A stretch of 64,000 nucleotides of DNA from Tupaia tana (GCA_026018925.1 JAKSZU010000029.1:14249778-14313777), one strand, 5' to 3'. Positions 1 through 11,610 are shown, counted from the first letter of the stretch. Made by a program: numbers and translations. The notes: a model not told the origin generated them from the letters alone.

Positions 1-223
1 TCCAGAAAGAAATGATTGTGAAAAAAAATTTGGTTTATATTACAGCTCATTTAATATTGATGTATACATTTAGTCTTTAATCATTGTTCTTGCTGTAAAC
101 ATTTAAAACACCTGAAGGACTATGATTTACCCATTACTCTGTGCAAAGTTTCTATAGAATGTGACTAAGGAAAAATGATAATAATAAAATGTGACAGAGA
201 TAGAAAATAAAAGTAAAGCCAGT
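1..223. other. A/T-rich sequence without a recognised gene
   Basis: No open reading frame or repeat family that I recognise. It precedes the short SINE at 224. Confidence 0.4.
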
Positions 224-397
224 GGGGACCAGCAGGTGGCGTGGTGGTTAAGGAGCTGGACGCTCCCACATGGCCGGCCATGGTTTGAGTCCTGAACCTG
301 GTGGCTTGCTTTCTCACTTTCTCTCTCTCTCCCTCTCTCTCTCTCTGTGTCTCTCTCTGGCCAAATTAAAATAAATGAATAAATAAAAAAAAAAAAA
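224..397 (+). mobile_element. Short tRNA-derived SINE
   Basis: A tRNA-like head with the box B-like motif GGTTTGAGTCC is followed directly by a CT-rich tract, the signature GGCCAAATTAAAATAA and an A tail. This is the short subfamily: it lacks the CCCAAGATCC...GAGGAGAA body of the long copies. Confidence 0.8.
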
Positions 398-498
398 TGT
401 GATGAATCCAGTCTTTATTCCACATTCTCTGTGAGCTCTCCTGGGTCCAAAGGTCATTAGTACCTTTCACCAACTGTGAATTAAAATTTAATCGTCAT
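398..498 (-). other. Edge of an OR-unit upstream block
   Basis: Matches the far end of the duplicated upstream blocks (for example 13840-13870, 34980-35080 and 50930-51030), including the GATGAATCCAGTCTTTATT motif. The rest of this block lies outside the window or is lost. Confidence 0.5.
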
Positions 499-771
499 GG
501 GAACCAGCAGTTGGCATAATGGCTATGTCACTGGACTCCCATGTAGTCAACCATGATTCAAGTCCAGGACCCAGTGGCTTAAACTCAAGCTGGGCATGTG
601 TACGTGCGTGCCCAAGATCCTGAGAGGAGAAAGAAGGAGAAGGGATTGTGGCGTGGCCATCCCCCTCTGGGGGGTGACTTCTTGCTTTCTGTCTCTCTGT
701 CTTTCTCTGTCTTTCTGGCAAGTGCATACACCCTATAGCAAAAAACCTCTCCAAAAAAAATAATAATAATT
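499..771 (+). mobile_element. Long tRNA-derived SINE
   Basis: Nearly full length, from GGGAACCAGCAG to CTATAGCAAAAAACCTCTCC plus A tail. It is directly followed by an older SINE. Confidence 0.85.
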
Positions 772-1010
772 GTCCTGAATCAGCATGTGATGTGGAGGTT
801 AAGGGTTGGATCCCACATGGCTGACTAAATATTTTGAGTCCTGGACCCAGTAGCTTGGAAATATGCTGGTCATGTCTGCTTGTGTCCAAAATCCTAAGGA
901 GACTAGAGGAGAAGGGACTGTAGCATGTCCATCCCTCCAGGGGAGGGATTTCTCACTTTCCTTTCCTTTCTTTTTCTCTCTGGTGAGTGCATTCAAACTA
1001 TAGCAAAACA
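772..1010 (+). mobile_element. Old long SINE
   Basis: Diverged head (GTGGAGGTTAAGGGTTGGATCCC), box B-like TTTTGAGTCC, body with CCAAAATCCTAAGGAGA, TC tract and ATAGCAAAAC end. Confidence 0.7.
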
Positions 1011-1020
1011 AAACAAACAA

Positions 1021-1649
1021 ATTTAAGCAAATTAATTACACAAGAAAAAGTGACTGCATTGATGTTTTCTTATAAGTAACTAGGAGAAATCAAGGACATG
1101 AATGTTTTTACAAGAAATTTGTGACCCTGAATCAAATGACTGAGACAGGAATTCAATCTCTTGGGAGTCATCCTTTGATCACAAATTGGAAAGAGAACCT
1201 CGAGCACAAAGAAAACACATATTGGATGATATTGATATTTGTTCATTCATTGTTCCTTCAGCAGTTATAGCAAACTTTAAAATGGGATGGGGAGAAAATT
1301 TGTTTTAAGCCCTTCAAGGAGTTGTAATTACAGTCTGCACTGAAGGAGAAACAGGAAGATATTTAATGAAATAGCATAAAACACACAAGTCAGTCCTTTA
1401 CCCCAATGAATAAACACCCCTCCACATGGACAACAATTTTCCATACTTAAACAAGTAGAAGAATGGGATAAACAAAGAACATGGTGCATAGTTAATACAA
1501 TGTATGATCGAAATGTTCACTTCGTCCTATTTAAGGCTATCTCTGACTCCAAGGCCATATTTGTTCAACTGTTTGTTTAAATTTGTCTTTATGTATTCAA
1601 GGCATCTTAACTCAGGTAGCTGATAAAATACACATATGTATTCATGATA
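1021..1649. other. Duplicated distal flank of an OR unit
   Basis: No gene. It is paralogous to 38310-38880 and, in pieces, to 44905-45120 plus 45890-46085 (shared markers: GATATTTGTTCATTCA and CCATATTTGTTCAACT). Confidence 0.6.
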
Positions 1650-1713
1650 GAATGTACTGGGGCACACGAGGAGAGAGAGAAAGAGAGGGAGACAGACATA
1701 AAGAGAGAGAAGC
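1650..1713 (-). mobile_element. Remnant of a SINE variant cut by a younger SINE
   Basis: Matches the start of the minus-strand SINE at 6222-6487 (GAATGTGTTGGTGCACATGA type). The remainder is replaced by the SINE at 1714. Confidence 0.5.
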
Positions 1714-1995
1714 AGGACCAGGAGATGGTGTAATATCTATGTCACTGGACTCCCATGTAGTCAACTGCAGTTCGAGTCCCGGTCCCGGTGGCTTAAACTC
1801 ACGCTGGGCGTGTGTGCGTGCGTGCCCAAGATCCCAAGAGGAGATTGGAGGAGAAGGGATTGCGGCCTGGCCATCCCCCCTGGGTGGGTGATTTCTCACT
1901 TTCTGTCTCTCTGTCTCTCTCTCTATGTCTTTCTGGCGAGCACACATGCCCTATAACAAAAACCTTTGAAAAAAATAAAAAAGAGAGAAAGAAGC
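1714..1995 (+). mobile_element. Long tRNA-derived SINE
   Basis: Good box B (AGTTCGAGTCCCGG) and full body through CCCTATAACAAAAACC, ending in an A-rich tail. Confidence 0.85.
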
Positions 1996-2068
1996 TCAGG
2001 GCGTGATCCTGCAGAGAGTCCCTTAATCCAATCATAGGCATTATTTCAGTTCCAGTCCAATAATATTT

Positions 2069-2986
2069 TCATAATTTCCCTCCAAAGACTATTTTCAGGG
2101 ACCTCTTTATGTCTTTATTCCTCAGACTGTAGATGAAGGGGTTCAGCATGGGGGTGATCACAGTGTACATCACCAAGACTGTTGTACTTGAGTGTGAGCT
2201 GTGGGTAGTGGCAGCACTAAGGTACACACCTAGGCCTGTACAATAAAATAAGGAGACAACTGAGAGGTGAGAGGCACAGGTGGAAAATGCTTTGTACTTG
2301 CCCTGAGCTGATGAGACTGCACTAATTGAGTGTAAGAATAAATAATCCCAGCAAGGGGACCACCACCCAGGAGCACAGCTGCAAAATAGATCACAATGTC
2401 ATTAAAAAAAGGTCTCAGAGCAGGCCAGGTGGACCACCTGATTAAGATCAGAGAAAAGGTATTGGATTTCTACATGTGTACAGAAAGACAGCCGCGATGC
2501 CATTAAGGTATGTAACAAGGAATATGGAACACACAGGATCCAGGATGCCAGAACCAGCTTTCCACAGAGCCAGGGGTTCATGATGACTGTGTAGTGCAGG
2601 GGATGACAGATGGCCACATACCGGTCATAGGCCATCACAGTCAGGAGGAAGTCATCCAATGCTACAAAGAGTAGGAAAAAGAACACCTGGGTGATGCAGC
2701 CTGCATAGGTGATGGCCTTGCTCTGTGTCTGGATGTTCACCAGCATCTTTGGGACGGTGGTGGAGGTGAAACAGATTTCAGCAAAGGACAGGTTGGAGAG
2801 GAAGAAGTACATGGGGGTGTGCAGGTGGGAGTCGGAGATGGTGGCTAGGATAATGAGCAGGTTTCCACACACGGTGATCAGGTACATGGAGAGGAAAATC
2901 CCAAATATGAAGGACAGCAATTCTGGTTCTTCTGAAAATCCCAAAAGAAGGAATTCTGACATTTGTGTATCATTTCCTGGTTCTAT
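2069..2986 (-). pseudogene. Olfactory receptor pseudogene, OR family 7 (OR7A/OR7C-like)
   Basis: This was a seven-transmembrane odorant receptor of ciliary membranes that would couple to Golf. Family motifs are clear in translation: GN in TM1, [33 protein letters not shown] after TM3, and a C-terminal block ending near GGKL. The position used as start in the paralogues reads ATA (2984-2986) instead of ATG. An A-run at 2405-2411 shifts the frame after SETFF, so the first ~200 residues are cut from the rest. About a dozen bases are also missing near 2335-2345 (intracellular loop 3 side). The splice acceptor TTTTCCTCTTTTCAG lies just upstream. The candidate 5' exon at 5450 has a weakened donor. 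An in-frame ATG 14 codons upstream of the lost start cannot rescue the frameshift. Confidence 0.9.
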
Positions 2987-3286
2987 GGTGACTACCTGAA
3001 AAGAGGAAAATACAATGGCTAACTTCACACTAACAGATATTACTCACGTAGTTAAAATGCCATAGCTAATATTTTTTAGTCCCAAAGTTAATTTCTATAT
3101 TTTTGTATTGATCTAAGCCATTTTAAGCTTTCATAGTACCCTCTCACCTTAGAACTTCCTATCTCATTTCTTTATTCCCATAGATCCAAGTATTCTACAG
3201 AATTGGCTTACTTATTTATTCACAGAAAAAAAAAAACATTGTACACATTTAAGAATTGTCACATAGTTTTTCTATTAGATTTTGTT
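2987..3286 (-). other. OR intron start: splice acceptor and proximal upstream flank
   Basis: The minus-strand acceptor (pyrimidine tract plus CAG) is at about 2997-3010. The following sequence is shared by all OR units in the window. Confidence 0.6.
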
Positions 3287-3520
3287 TTTTTATTTTTGTC
3301 ATAGAGCACATGCACTCACCAGATAGGCAGAGAGACAGAGACCACTTTACCACGGAGAATGACCATGCCACAATCTCCTCTTCTTTCATGATGTGGGCAT
3401 GCATGTACACATGCCTGACATGTTTCCCAAGCCACCAGGTCTTGGATTTGGCCTGTGCAGTCCGCCATGTTGGATTCAGCAGCCTGAACTACCATGTCAC
3501 CAGCTTTTCCAATAACTGTA
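3287..3520 (-). mobile_element. Old long SINE
   Basis: Antisense copy starting CATAGAGCACATGCACTCACCAG. The same insertion recurs in the other OR units (8498, 15070, 23350, 35790, 41358, 48715, 58855), so it predates the unit duplications. Confidence 0.75.
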
Positions 3521-3529
3521 AATTTATAT

Positions 3530-3715
3530 ACATTGAAAAGCAACTCTCTTTCTCCCTTTCACCAACCCCCTGGCAACCACCATTCTGTTGCCTGAGTCTA
3601 TGATTTTTACTTCTTCAGATATCCTAGTTAACTGGAATCACACAGTATTTTATTTCAAATGTCTTCCATGAACCACAAGGGATCTCTCCTAATTTTTATC
3701 TGTTGGTAAGTACTA
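3530..3715 (-). mobile_element. Ancient L1 3' fragment (antisense)
   Basis: The CTGGCAACCACCATTCTG...ACTTCAGATA stretch is typical of antisense ends of old mammalian L1M elements. It recurs at the same position in each OR unit. Confidence 0.6.
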
Positions 3716-3743
3716 AAACATCTGTATTATAAGAGCACAATTT

Positions 3744-3895
3744 GTGGAGCCAGCAGGTGTCATAGTGGCAGAGAAACCATTTGAAATTTAAGAGCTCAGG
3801 TAAGCATGTTCTGAGGTCTGCTCATGCATACGTAACACAAACACATACATACACAGACACACATACATACTAACGCACACACCAAACTATGACCT
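3744..3895 (+). mobile_element. Decayed SINE with AC-rich tract
   Basis: Head GGAGCCAGCAGGTGTCATAGTGG remains. The 3' half has become a degenerate (AC/ACAT)n tract. Paralogous to 8973-9190. Confidence 0.55.
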
Positions 3896-4056
3896 GCTGG
3901 TGTCTTCAGCCATGATGATTAGGAAGAGAAGCATATGAGACCATTCTGCATGATCAAATCATCTTTTCCCTAAAAAACATAGAAACGGTGCCTAACTTCC
4001 TGTTGCTAAGCTTTCCATAGACAAGTAAACATGGACCTTCATTTTAACATAGACCA

Positions 4057-4322
4057 TTTTTTTTGTTTGTTTGGAGAGGTTTTTGCTATAGGGTGCAAAC
4101 GCTCACCAGAAAGACGGAGAGAGACAGAGACAGAAAGCGAGAAATCATCCCCCAGGGGGGATGGCCATGCCGCAATCCCTTCTCCTCCATTCTCCTCTCA
4201 GGATCTTGGGCATGCACGCACACACGCCCTGCGTGAGTTTAAGCCACTGGGTCCTGGACTCAAACTGCAGTCGGCTACATGGGAGTTCAGCGATATAGCC
4301 ATTACGCTAACTGCTGGTCCCC
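4057..4322 (-). mobile_element. Long tRNA-derived SINE
   Basis: Full antisense copy from GGAGAGGTTTTTGCTATAGGG to the reversed head TAACTGCTGGTCC. Confidence 0.9.
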
Positions 4323-4329
4323 CATAGAC

Positions 4330-4640
4330 CTTCCTGTTTAATCAATGTAGTTCATCATCGTTTCATCATTGCACATTGTGTGCATGTATAAATCACAGAA
4401 TCACATTGTACCTCATAAATATATAAAGTAATTATTCATCTTTGGAAATGGAATTCAAAATTTAAAAAAGAAATAGTCATAACAGGCAAAAGATAACAAA
4501 AAGGAAAAATAAATGTGAAATGATTCGTAAATATGTATAAAAGGTGGTTGATTTCTACTACCAATGAAGAGCAATTTTTCTAAATTAAAAATTTGGGAGG
4601 GATGGGTGTGTACACAATAGGATTGACTATTATATTTGAT
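4330..4640. other. A/T-rich OR-unit sequence
   Basis: No gene. Paralogous to 12360-12660 (shared marker CATTGTACCTCATAAATATATA). Confidence 0.45.
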
Positions 4641-5795
4641 AACACAAAATCTGTTAACTTTGCATATTCACCCAATATGTATCATATGTAAAAATAATAC
4701 AATGGTGTTCTGATCATTTGATTTAAAAACATCAATGCATTATTTAAAAGAGAAATATTTTTTAAAAAATCAGACACCAGAACATAAAAACTTGATAATC
4801 TTCAATGAAGGAAAAAGAAAACAGATCCACAAACACATTCAACCTCGCCAGCAAGAAAACTGTTGTAAGTAAAAACTCTTTAATAATCCCATTTTGACCT
4901 CTCAATACATTTTTTGTGTGAATTCTTAATGTATAAGGAGAACTTGTGAAAAGTTTCATGTAAGTCTCAGGAAACAGTTGTGTGATATAAATTACAAGCA
5001 ACCCATTCATCTGATCCTTCTAAATATACAGAAATATGCACAAATATATTCATTTCAAAAATTTAAGAGACCCAAAGTCATTGCACATCTCATCACGACT
5101 CTGATTCTGTTTTTCCTACTTCTTGAACTACAAATTTCTTTGACACTTCCTAATTTGACTGAAATCATTTATTTCTCCCATTCCATCTTCTCCCTCATCC
5201 AATTGGATGTCTATTCCCATCACTAAACTGACCACAAAGATGCCTACATTGCTAAGTCTGACAGACACATGGCTTCTTAACATAGTAAATAAATTACTGA
5301 GAAATAACTTGGTCAGACAGGTAACCAAATGCATCAATCTCCCGGCTCTTGCTAGGCTGGTTTGGCTCTCAGGTGATCTCAGGTAGATGTCCTTGGCATC
5401 CTTTCTCTGTGAATGATTCCTTCAGTACCTACCGGGTTCTCGGATTCACCGTGTGGAATCTCAGATAGGACAGTCTTCTTGTGGAAGGGTGAATTCTCCC
5501 TGGATGGTTGATGATAGAGACTGAAGCTCTGTCCCCAGACAAGACACAATAAGAGAATTAATCATGGTCCCCTGGCAAGACTGGAGATTCCAAAAACATC
5601 AACTATGTCTTGTCCAGCCCAAGGCTATACTCCCTGAGGGACAATGACAGATGAAATATTTACAGCTCCCTATATCTGTTCATTAGGACTATTTCCCCTT
5701 TATATCTGCAACCTCTAAGTCCTTGATTTCCCTTATGGGCAGTGGTCTGGAAAGAAAATTTTCTTGCCAATTTGCTGTTCTCAAGAGACCAAGTT
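4640..5795 (-). other. OR-unit upstream block (copy a)
   Basis: About 1.2 kb of duplicated sequence found in seven units. It contains the candidate 5' exon at 5450. No protein-coding frame is conserved across copies. Confidence 0.6.
5450..5600 (-). other. Putative untranslated 5' exon, weak donor (unit of 2069 pseudogene)
   Basis: On the minus strand the exon would end CACACG|GTGAAT, weaker than the CAG|GTGAGT of copies b and c. The upstream limit is approximate. The predicted intron to the acceptor near 2996 is about 2.45 kb. Confidence 0.45.
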
Positions 5796-6075
5796 GGGGA
5801 CCAGCAGTTAGCATAATGGCTATGTCGCTGAACTCCCATGTAGCAGACCACAGTTTGAGTCCCATACACGGTGGCTTAAACTCACACCGGGCACGTGTGT
5901 GTGCATGCCCAAGATCCCGGGAGGAGAATGGAGGAGAAGGGATTGTAGCGTGGCCATCCACCCTGGGGGGGGGGGGGGTCTCACTTTCTATCTCTCTGTC
6001 TCTGTCTTTCTGGCGAGTGCACACACCCTATAGCAAAAACATCTCCAAAAAAAGAAAGAAAGAAAGAAAGAAAGA
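5796..6075 (+). mobile_element. Long tRNA-derived SINE
   Basis: Full length with a G-run in the CCCTGGGGGG region (about 10 G near 5965) and a (GAAA)n tail. Confidence 0.9.
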
Positions 6076-6221
6076 AATGTATGATTGAAATGTTCACTTC
6101 ATCATATTTAAGTCTATCTCTGACTCTAAGGCCATATTTGTTCAACTATTTCTTTGGATTGGACTTTCCATATACAAAACATGTTGACTCAGGAAACTAA
6201 TAAAATTATTTTTTTTATTCA

Positions 6222-6487
6222 TAACAGAATGTGTTGGTGCACATGAGGAGAAAGAGAACAAAAGGGAGACAGACAGAGAAACAGACATAAGGAGACAGAA
6301 GCACCATCTACAAGGCACAGGCAGGCTGAGAGTCCCTTCCTCCAGTCTTCCAGTCCTCTGGATCCTGGCCACACACCCATCCAGTGAGATTTCAGCCTGA
6401 CTCGACTCGGGACTTGAACCAGAGTCCTCACATGGCTTTCAGCTCTGTACTCTGGTATGCTATGGCTGCACCACAGAGTCTGGGCTG
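6222..6487 (-). mobile_element. tRNA-derived SINE, divergent variant
   Basis: The antisense copy carries the box B-like GGTTCAAGTCCCGAG but a different body from the common family. A paralogous copy lies at 38900-39172. Confidence 0.6.
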
Positions 6488-6854
6488 ATCACCAAGTTTT
6501 TATAGTGATGACAGTAGGCAATGTGAACTCCGAGCTGAATAACAGAACAGGAATTTAATAAGCGAATTACAGATAATCAAACACACTAATATATTAAAGT
6601 CTACATTTCAGATAGAGATACTGGAAGCAAAGGCATGCACATACATGAAAATCTGCAGTTTCAGATTTTTCTATACTCTATATTAATGGCATTAATTGGC
6701 AAATGAAATGTGGGTTTTTTTTTCTGTTTTCTAGTTGTCGTTCTCTTTTCCATAGACAGAATAAATCCCCAAAAGTTATTTTAGTAACATACAAAAATTG
6801 CTCAGAATCATGAACGTCATGTGAGAATACATTCTTTTTAAGAGTTGTATACAG
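6488..6854. other. OR-unit 3' flank
   Basis: No gene. Paralogous to 39173-39710, which carries an extra L1 insertion. Confidence 0.5.
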
Positions 6855-6985
6855 GGGGACAGAAGATAGCATGGTGGCTAAGGAACTGGCCTCCAAAGTG
6901 GACAATTATGGTATGAGTCCCAGAACTGGTGGCAGACTTTTTTAGTATCTATCTTTATCTCTCTCTGGTCAAATAAAAAAAATCA
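6855..6985 (+). mobile_element. Short SINE
   Basis: Head GGGGGACAGAAGATAGCATGG, CT-rich tract, CTCTGGTCAAATAAAAAA end. Shared with 39710. Confidence 0.65.
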
Positions 6986-7289
6986 TCATTAAATTAAATA
7001 AAAATAATTCTATAATAAAAAGAAAGAAAAGAGTTGCATGTCATTCTATGAGATAATGATTCTTTCAGAGCTTAAGAATCATGATAATGATACAGCGCTA
7101 GGAATAACATTGAGAAAGTATAAAGATATTAAAGAAAAATTGGCTGGATATGAAAGAATGTAGAAAGCTGAATACAGCATTACTTCAATTGTACAGACAT
7201 GTAGCTTATTATTTGATTAGAGGATCACAACTGTTGGCTTTAAACTTTACAATTATGGGCATTATTTCAGCTCCAGGCCAATGATTTTT
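6986..7289 (-). other. 3' flank of the OR at 7290
   Basis: No gene. Paralogous to the 3' flanks at 39830-40129 and 57330-57591, which places these three receptors in one duplication subgroup. Confidence 0.5.
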
Positions 7290-8219
7290 TCACAGCTTCT
7301 GTCCAAAGACTATTTTCAGTGCTCTCTTTATGTCTTTATTCCTCAGACTGTAAATGAAGGGGTTCAGCATGGGGGTGACCACAGTGTACATCACCGAGGC
7401 TGCTGCACTGGAGTGTGAGTTATGGGTTGCACCAGCATTAAGGTACACTCCTAAGACTGTACAATAAAATAAAGAGACAACTGAGAGGTGAGAGGCACAG
7501 GTGGAAAATGCTTTGTACTTCCCCTGAGCTGATGCAATTACATGAATGGAGAAAACTATCTTACAGTAAGAGTAAAGGATCCCAACGAGGGGACCACCAG
7601 CCATCATCACAACTGCAAAATACATCACCATGTCATTTAAAAAGGTGTCAGAACAGGCAAGGTGGACCACCTGATTAAGTTCACAGGAAAAGTGGGGGAT
7701 TTCCACATGTGTACAGAAGGACAGCCGCAATGCCATTAAGCTATGTAACAAGGAATGCAGGACACTCATGATCCAGGACACTAGAACCAGCTCTCCACAG
7801 AGCCAGGGATTCATGATGACCGTGTAGTGCAGGGGGTGACAGATGGCCACATACCGGTCATAGGCCATCACGGTCAGGAGGAAGTCATCCAATGCTGCAA
7901 AGACTAGGAAAAAGTACATCTGGGTGATGCAGCCTGCATAGGTGATGACCTTGCTCTGTGTCTGGATGTTCACCAGCATCTTTGGGAAGGTGGTGGAGGT
8001 GAAACAAATTTCAGCAAAGGACAGGTTGGAGAGGAAGAAGTACATGGGGGTGTGCAGGTGGGAGTCTGAGACGGTGACCAGGATGATGAGCAGGTTTCCA
8101 CACACAGTGATCAGGTACATGGAGAGGAAAAGCCCAAATACGAGGGGCTGCAATTCTGGTTTCTCTGAAAATCCCAGAAGAAGGAATTCTGAAATTTGTG
8201 TATCATTTCCTGGTTCCAT
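7290..8219 (-). CDS. Olfactory receptor, OR family 7 (OR7A/OR7C-like), intact, 309 aa
   Basis: Odorant-binding seven-TM receptor, expected in olfactory sensory neuron cilia, signalling through Golf. N-glycosylation site N5-D-T, GN (41-42) in TM1, [13 protein letters not shown] (56-68), conserved cysteines C97 and C179, [12 protein letters not shown] (118-129), KAFSTCASH (236-244) and [14 protein letters not shown] (283-296). Length equals the family norm and the frame is open. The start is the ATG in a good context (GAGTCACCATGG), 9 bases after a splice acceptor (TTTTCCTCTTTTCAG), so the coding exon follows an untranslated first exon. The candidate exon at 13493 has an intact donor, giving an intron of ~5.3 kb enlarged by L1 and SINE insertions. 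One oddity is HFSCELNQ where paralogues have HFFCELNQ. The [18 protein letters not shown] start closely resembles human OR7A proteins as I recall them. Confidence 0.95.
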   Translation of the reverse strand: MEPGNDTQISEFLLLGFSEKPELQPLVFGLFLSMYLITVCGNLLIILVTVSDSHLHTPMYFFLSNLSFAEICFTSTTFPKMLVNIQTQSKVITYAGCITQMYFFLVFAALDDFLLTVMAYDRYVAICHPLHYTVIMNPWLCGELVLVSWIMSVLHSLLHSLMALRLSFCTHVEIPHFSCELNQVVHLACSDTFLNDMVMYFAVVMMAGGPLVGILYSYCKIVFSIHVIASAQGKYKAFSTCASHLSVVSLFYCTVLGVYLNAGATHNSHSSAAASVMYTVVTPMLNPFIYSLRNKDIKRALKIVFGQKL

Positions 8220-8497
8220 GGTGACTCCCTGAAAAGAGGAAAATAAGATAGTTAATTTCCCATGAACCGGTATTATTCACATAGTTGAAATGCCATAGTC
8301 AGACTTCTTAAGTCACAAAGTTATGTTTTATATTTTTACATGGATCTAATCTCCTTTAGGTTTTTATGTTGCCATCTCTGCTTGGGACTTTCTATCTCAC
8401 TTTTTCTTCCTGTAAATCAAGTATTCCACAGGATTAACTTATTTATTCATAAATAATCATTATACACATTTGTGGACTATAATATGATTTTTCACTT
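8220..8497 (-). other. Acceptor and proximal intron of the OR at 7290
   Basis: The acceptor on the minus strand ends CTTTTCAG next to 8228. The remaining sequence is shared OR-unit flank. Confidence 0.55.
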
Positions 8498-8735
8498 TTA
8501 TTTTTGTCATAGGGCACATGCACTCACCAGACAGAGAAAGAGAGTGAGAAAGAAAGAAAATGAAAGTGTTAAGTCACTCACCAGGGAGAATGGCCATGCC
8601 AGTCCCTTCTTCTTTCATGTTGACATGGATGTACACATGACTGGCATGTTTTCCAAGCCACCAGGTCTTGGACTTGACCTACACAGTCTGCCATATTGGA
8701 TTCGGCAGCATCAACTACCATGCCACCAGCTTTCC
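8498..8735 (-). mobile_element. Old long SINE
   Basis: Unit-shared antisense copy. The CCCAAGATCC body is partly deleted. Confidence 0.7.
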
Positions 8736-8754
8736 CAATAACTATAAATTTATA

Positions 8755-8945
8755 TATATTGAAACTCTCTCTTACTCCCTTTCACCATGCCCTTGGAAAC
8801 CACCATTCTGTTGTCTGCATCTTTTTTTTTTTTTTTTTTTTTACTACTTCAGATATCTTAGTGACGTCACACAGTATTTTATTTTAAAGGTCTTCCATGG
8901 GTCACACTAAACCTCTCCTAATTTTTATCTGTTGGTAAATACTCA
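8755..8945 (-). mobile_element. Ancient L1 3' fragment (antisense)
   Basis: Unit-shared copy, here with a 22-base T run at 8821-8842. Confidence 0.55.
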
Positions 8946-8972
8946 AAATCTGTGTTATAAGAGTCACAATTT

Positions 8973-9190
8973 GTGGGACCAGCAGGTGTCCTAGTGGTAG
9001 GGTCACAATCTGGAATTTAAGAGATCAGGTAAGCATGTTCTGAGGCCTGCTCACGTTCTACAAAACACCAGCACATACATACACACACACACATACACAC
9101 AAACACACACATACACACATCCACATACACACTAGCACACATACCCTCTAAGACACACACCAAACTATAACCTCCAGGGTCCTCGGCCAT
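8973..9190 (+). mobile_element. Decayed SINE with (AC)n
   Basis: Head GTGGGACCAGCAGGTGTCCTAG. The tail has expanded into (AC)n/(ACAT)n at about 9070-9160. Confidence 0.55.
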
Positions 9191-9506
9191 GTTGATTAAC
9201 AAAAGAATGGATTCCAGACCATTCCTCAATACCAAATCATCTTTTTCCTAAAACATGTAGGAATGGTGCCCAAATTCCAGTTGCTAAGCTTTCCATAGAC
9301 GAGAAACATGGACCTTCCTTTTAACATGACTGTTTCACAATTTGTTGTATTTTACTTTATTTTATTTTATTCTGTTTTTATCATTTTTATCATTTTTTTA
9401 ACATTTTGATCACTACATATAATTTAGCTTGTAAAGAGTTCATAATTTTTTGTAAAGAGACAGAAATATCTGCTCATTAAAATAATAATGATAATAATGT
9501 AAATAA
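9191..9506. other. A/T-rich OR-unit sequence
   Basis: No gene. Includes a short (TTTTA)n run at 9355-9375. Confidence 0.4.
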
Positions 9507-9765
9507 AGGGGATCAGAAGATGGCATAGAGGTTACATCACTGTACTCCCATGATTCAAGTCTTGAAACTGCTGGCTTGAAACTCACAATGGATACATGTG
9601 CATGTGTGCCCAAGATCCTGGGAGGAGAATGGAGGAGAAGGGATTCCAGCATGGCCATCCATCTTGGGGAATGATTTCTCACTTTCCCTCTCACTTTCTC
9701 TGTCTCTCTCTCTCATTCTCTATGGCAAGTTCAGCACACTAAGGCTAAAACTTCCAAAAGAAAAT
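9507..9765 (+). mobile_element. Long SINE, diverged
   Basis: Body CCCAAGATCCTGGGAGGAGAATGG is retained. The head has a small deletion before the box B remnant GATTCAAGTC. Confidence 0.75.
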
Positions 9766-9783
9766 AGATAAAAATGAAGAATA

Positions 9784-9980
9784 AAGGGTCAGTAGGGTTC
9801 ATGGTCATTCAGGCACTGGACTTCCACATGACCAGCCATGGTTCCACTCCTGGACCTAGCAGCTTGAAAATCACGCTGGGTACATGTGAATGCATGTCCA
9901 AAATCCCAAGAGGAGAATGGAGAATAAGAGATTTTAGAGTAGCCATCCTCCCTAAGATATGATTTCTCACTTCCGCTCCA

Positions 9981-10045
<65 letters not shown>

Positions 10046-10085
10046 GGCAACACACATCCTATAGTAAATACTCACCCCCTAAAAT
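9784..10085 (+). mobile_element. Long SINE with expanded (TC)n
   Basis: Diverged head GGGTCAGTAGGGTTCATGG. The normal TC tract has grown to a (TC)n run at 9990-10035. Confidence 0.75.
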
Positions 10086-10581
10086 GAAGAAGAAAGTGTA
10101 TGAGAAGGGAAAAATACCTAATAAGCTCAGGTGGCCCTGAGAGATGTGATGAAGAGAAAACTCCCTTGATCCTGAAGCAGACCAAGCCCAGTTACATCCC
10201 TGTATGCCCACCATAAGTAATAAACCAGCTAACATTAACATTTTTATACAGAATAGATTGGACACCTTACAGATTGGACTCCCCAAGATAACAATAAGCA
10301 AAAACAATAAACCCGCAATTCTCAAAAGGCGTTATCCAAAATACAACATATTAGATCTTTTTTAAAAAGAGTAAAAGTATATGGAATTATGTTTCATTGA
10401 AAACTAACAGAATCAGAAAACTGGGTTTTGCATCTCAGATCTAGCCCTCAGTGACTCCCCAGAAGCGAATGAAGGAGAAATTTCATAGCTTCAAACACAT
10501 GACTTGACTCTCCGTGAAAAGCTCACCTCTTCCATGCATAGCTTCAAACACATGACTCCATTCTCCACAAAGAATGCACCT
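10086..10581. other. Unclassified sequence with a short local duplication
   Basis: No gene. CATAGCTTCAAACACATGACT occurs near 10485 and again near 10540. Confidence 0.4.
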
Positions 10582-10825
10582 CTGGGACCAGTAGGTGGTG
10601 TGGTGATACAGGCACTAGATTCTCATATGGCGGACCACAGTTCAAGACCGGGACCTAGCAGCTTAAGAATCATACTGAGTCCATATGCACATGCCCACAA
10701 TCCCAAGAGAGGAATGGAAAAGAAGGGATTGTGGTATGGCCATTCTTCTGGGAAGTGAATTCTCACTTCCCCACTCTGTCTTTGTCTGTCTTTCTCCAGT
10801 AAGCACACATGACCTGTGGAGGAAA
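10582..10825 (+). mobile_element. Long SINE, old
   Basis: Head GGGACCAGTAGGTGGTGTGG, box B-like AGTTCAAGACC, body CAATCCCAAGAGAGGAATGG. Confidence 0.75.
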
Positions 10826-11015
10826 CAAATTAAGGAGAAAAATAGAAAGGTAAGACATTTATGGGAAACAGAAATGGATTATTATCTGTTGATGATAACG
10901 TGTATACTATACTCAACTGGACTGGTGTCGAATGTTTTCATGTTTGGTAAATTCACTTTATAAGCTAAGTGATGTATAATGATTGAATGTATAAATTTTT
11001 TTAAAAAATAAGAAA
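10826..11015 (+). mobile_element. L1 3' UTR fragment
   Basis: Matches the L1 3' end type seen at 30340-30500: GACATTTATGGGAAACAGAA, TCTGTTGATGATAA, TGATGTATAATGATTGAATG, then an A-rich tail. Confidence 0.65.
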
Positions 11016-11029
11016 AATTTTAAAATAAC

Positions 11030-11610
11030 CAAAGGACAGGAGAATGCTCATTTGGAAAAGCACTTGCACATCATTGTTTATTACAGCATTATTCACAATT
11101 GCTAAGACATGGACCATGCCAAATGTCCATGAACAGATAAGTAGATTGGAAAAGTGTGGCACATATAGTCAATGGAATAATATTCAGCCATAAATACAAC
11201 AAGACCCTAGCATTTGACAGAAAGTGGTTGAATATAGAAGGTTTATTGCTGAGTGACCCAAGTCAGGCTATGAAAGAGAGACATTATATCCACACTTAAT
11301 ATATACTGACTGTCTGCACTCTATGGTAGAGATTGAAAGACTGGAGGACATAAAAACAGTGAAAATTGTTATGGATTCTGGAGACAGTATGGAAGAAGGT
11401 TGGAAGAGGGGAACAGTGTAGGGTAGAAAATCAGGGAGAAAAAAACAGAGAAGCAAGACATTTGTGGGACACAGAAATGATTAATGACCTGTTGATGATA
11501 ATGTGTATTCTCAACTGGAATGGTCTGAAATGTATTTTATGTTGGGTAAATTCTCTTTACAAGCCAAATACAAATGATGTATAACAATTGAATCTTTTTT
11601 AAAAAGAAGG
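11030..11610 (+). mobile_element. L1 3' end (ORF2 C-terminus plus 3' UTR)
   Basis: Matches 29970-30480 of the full L1: GCACTTGCACATC...ATTCACAATTGCTAAG, AGAAAGTGG, GAAAGAGAGACATT and the 3' UTR end. Older and more diverged than the full-length element. Confidence 0.75.
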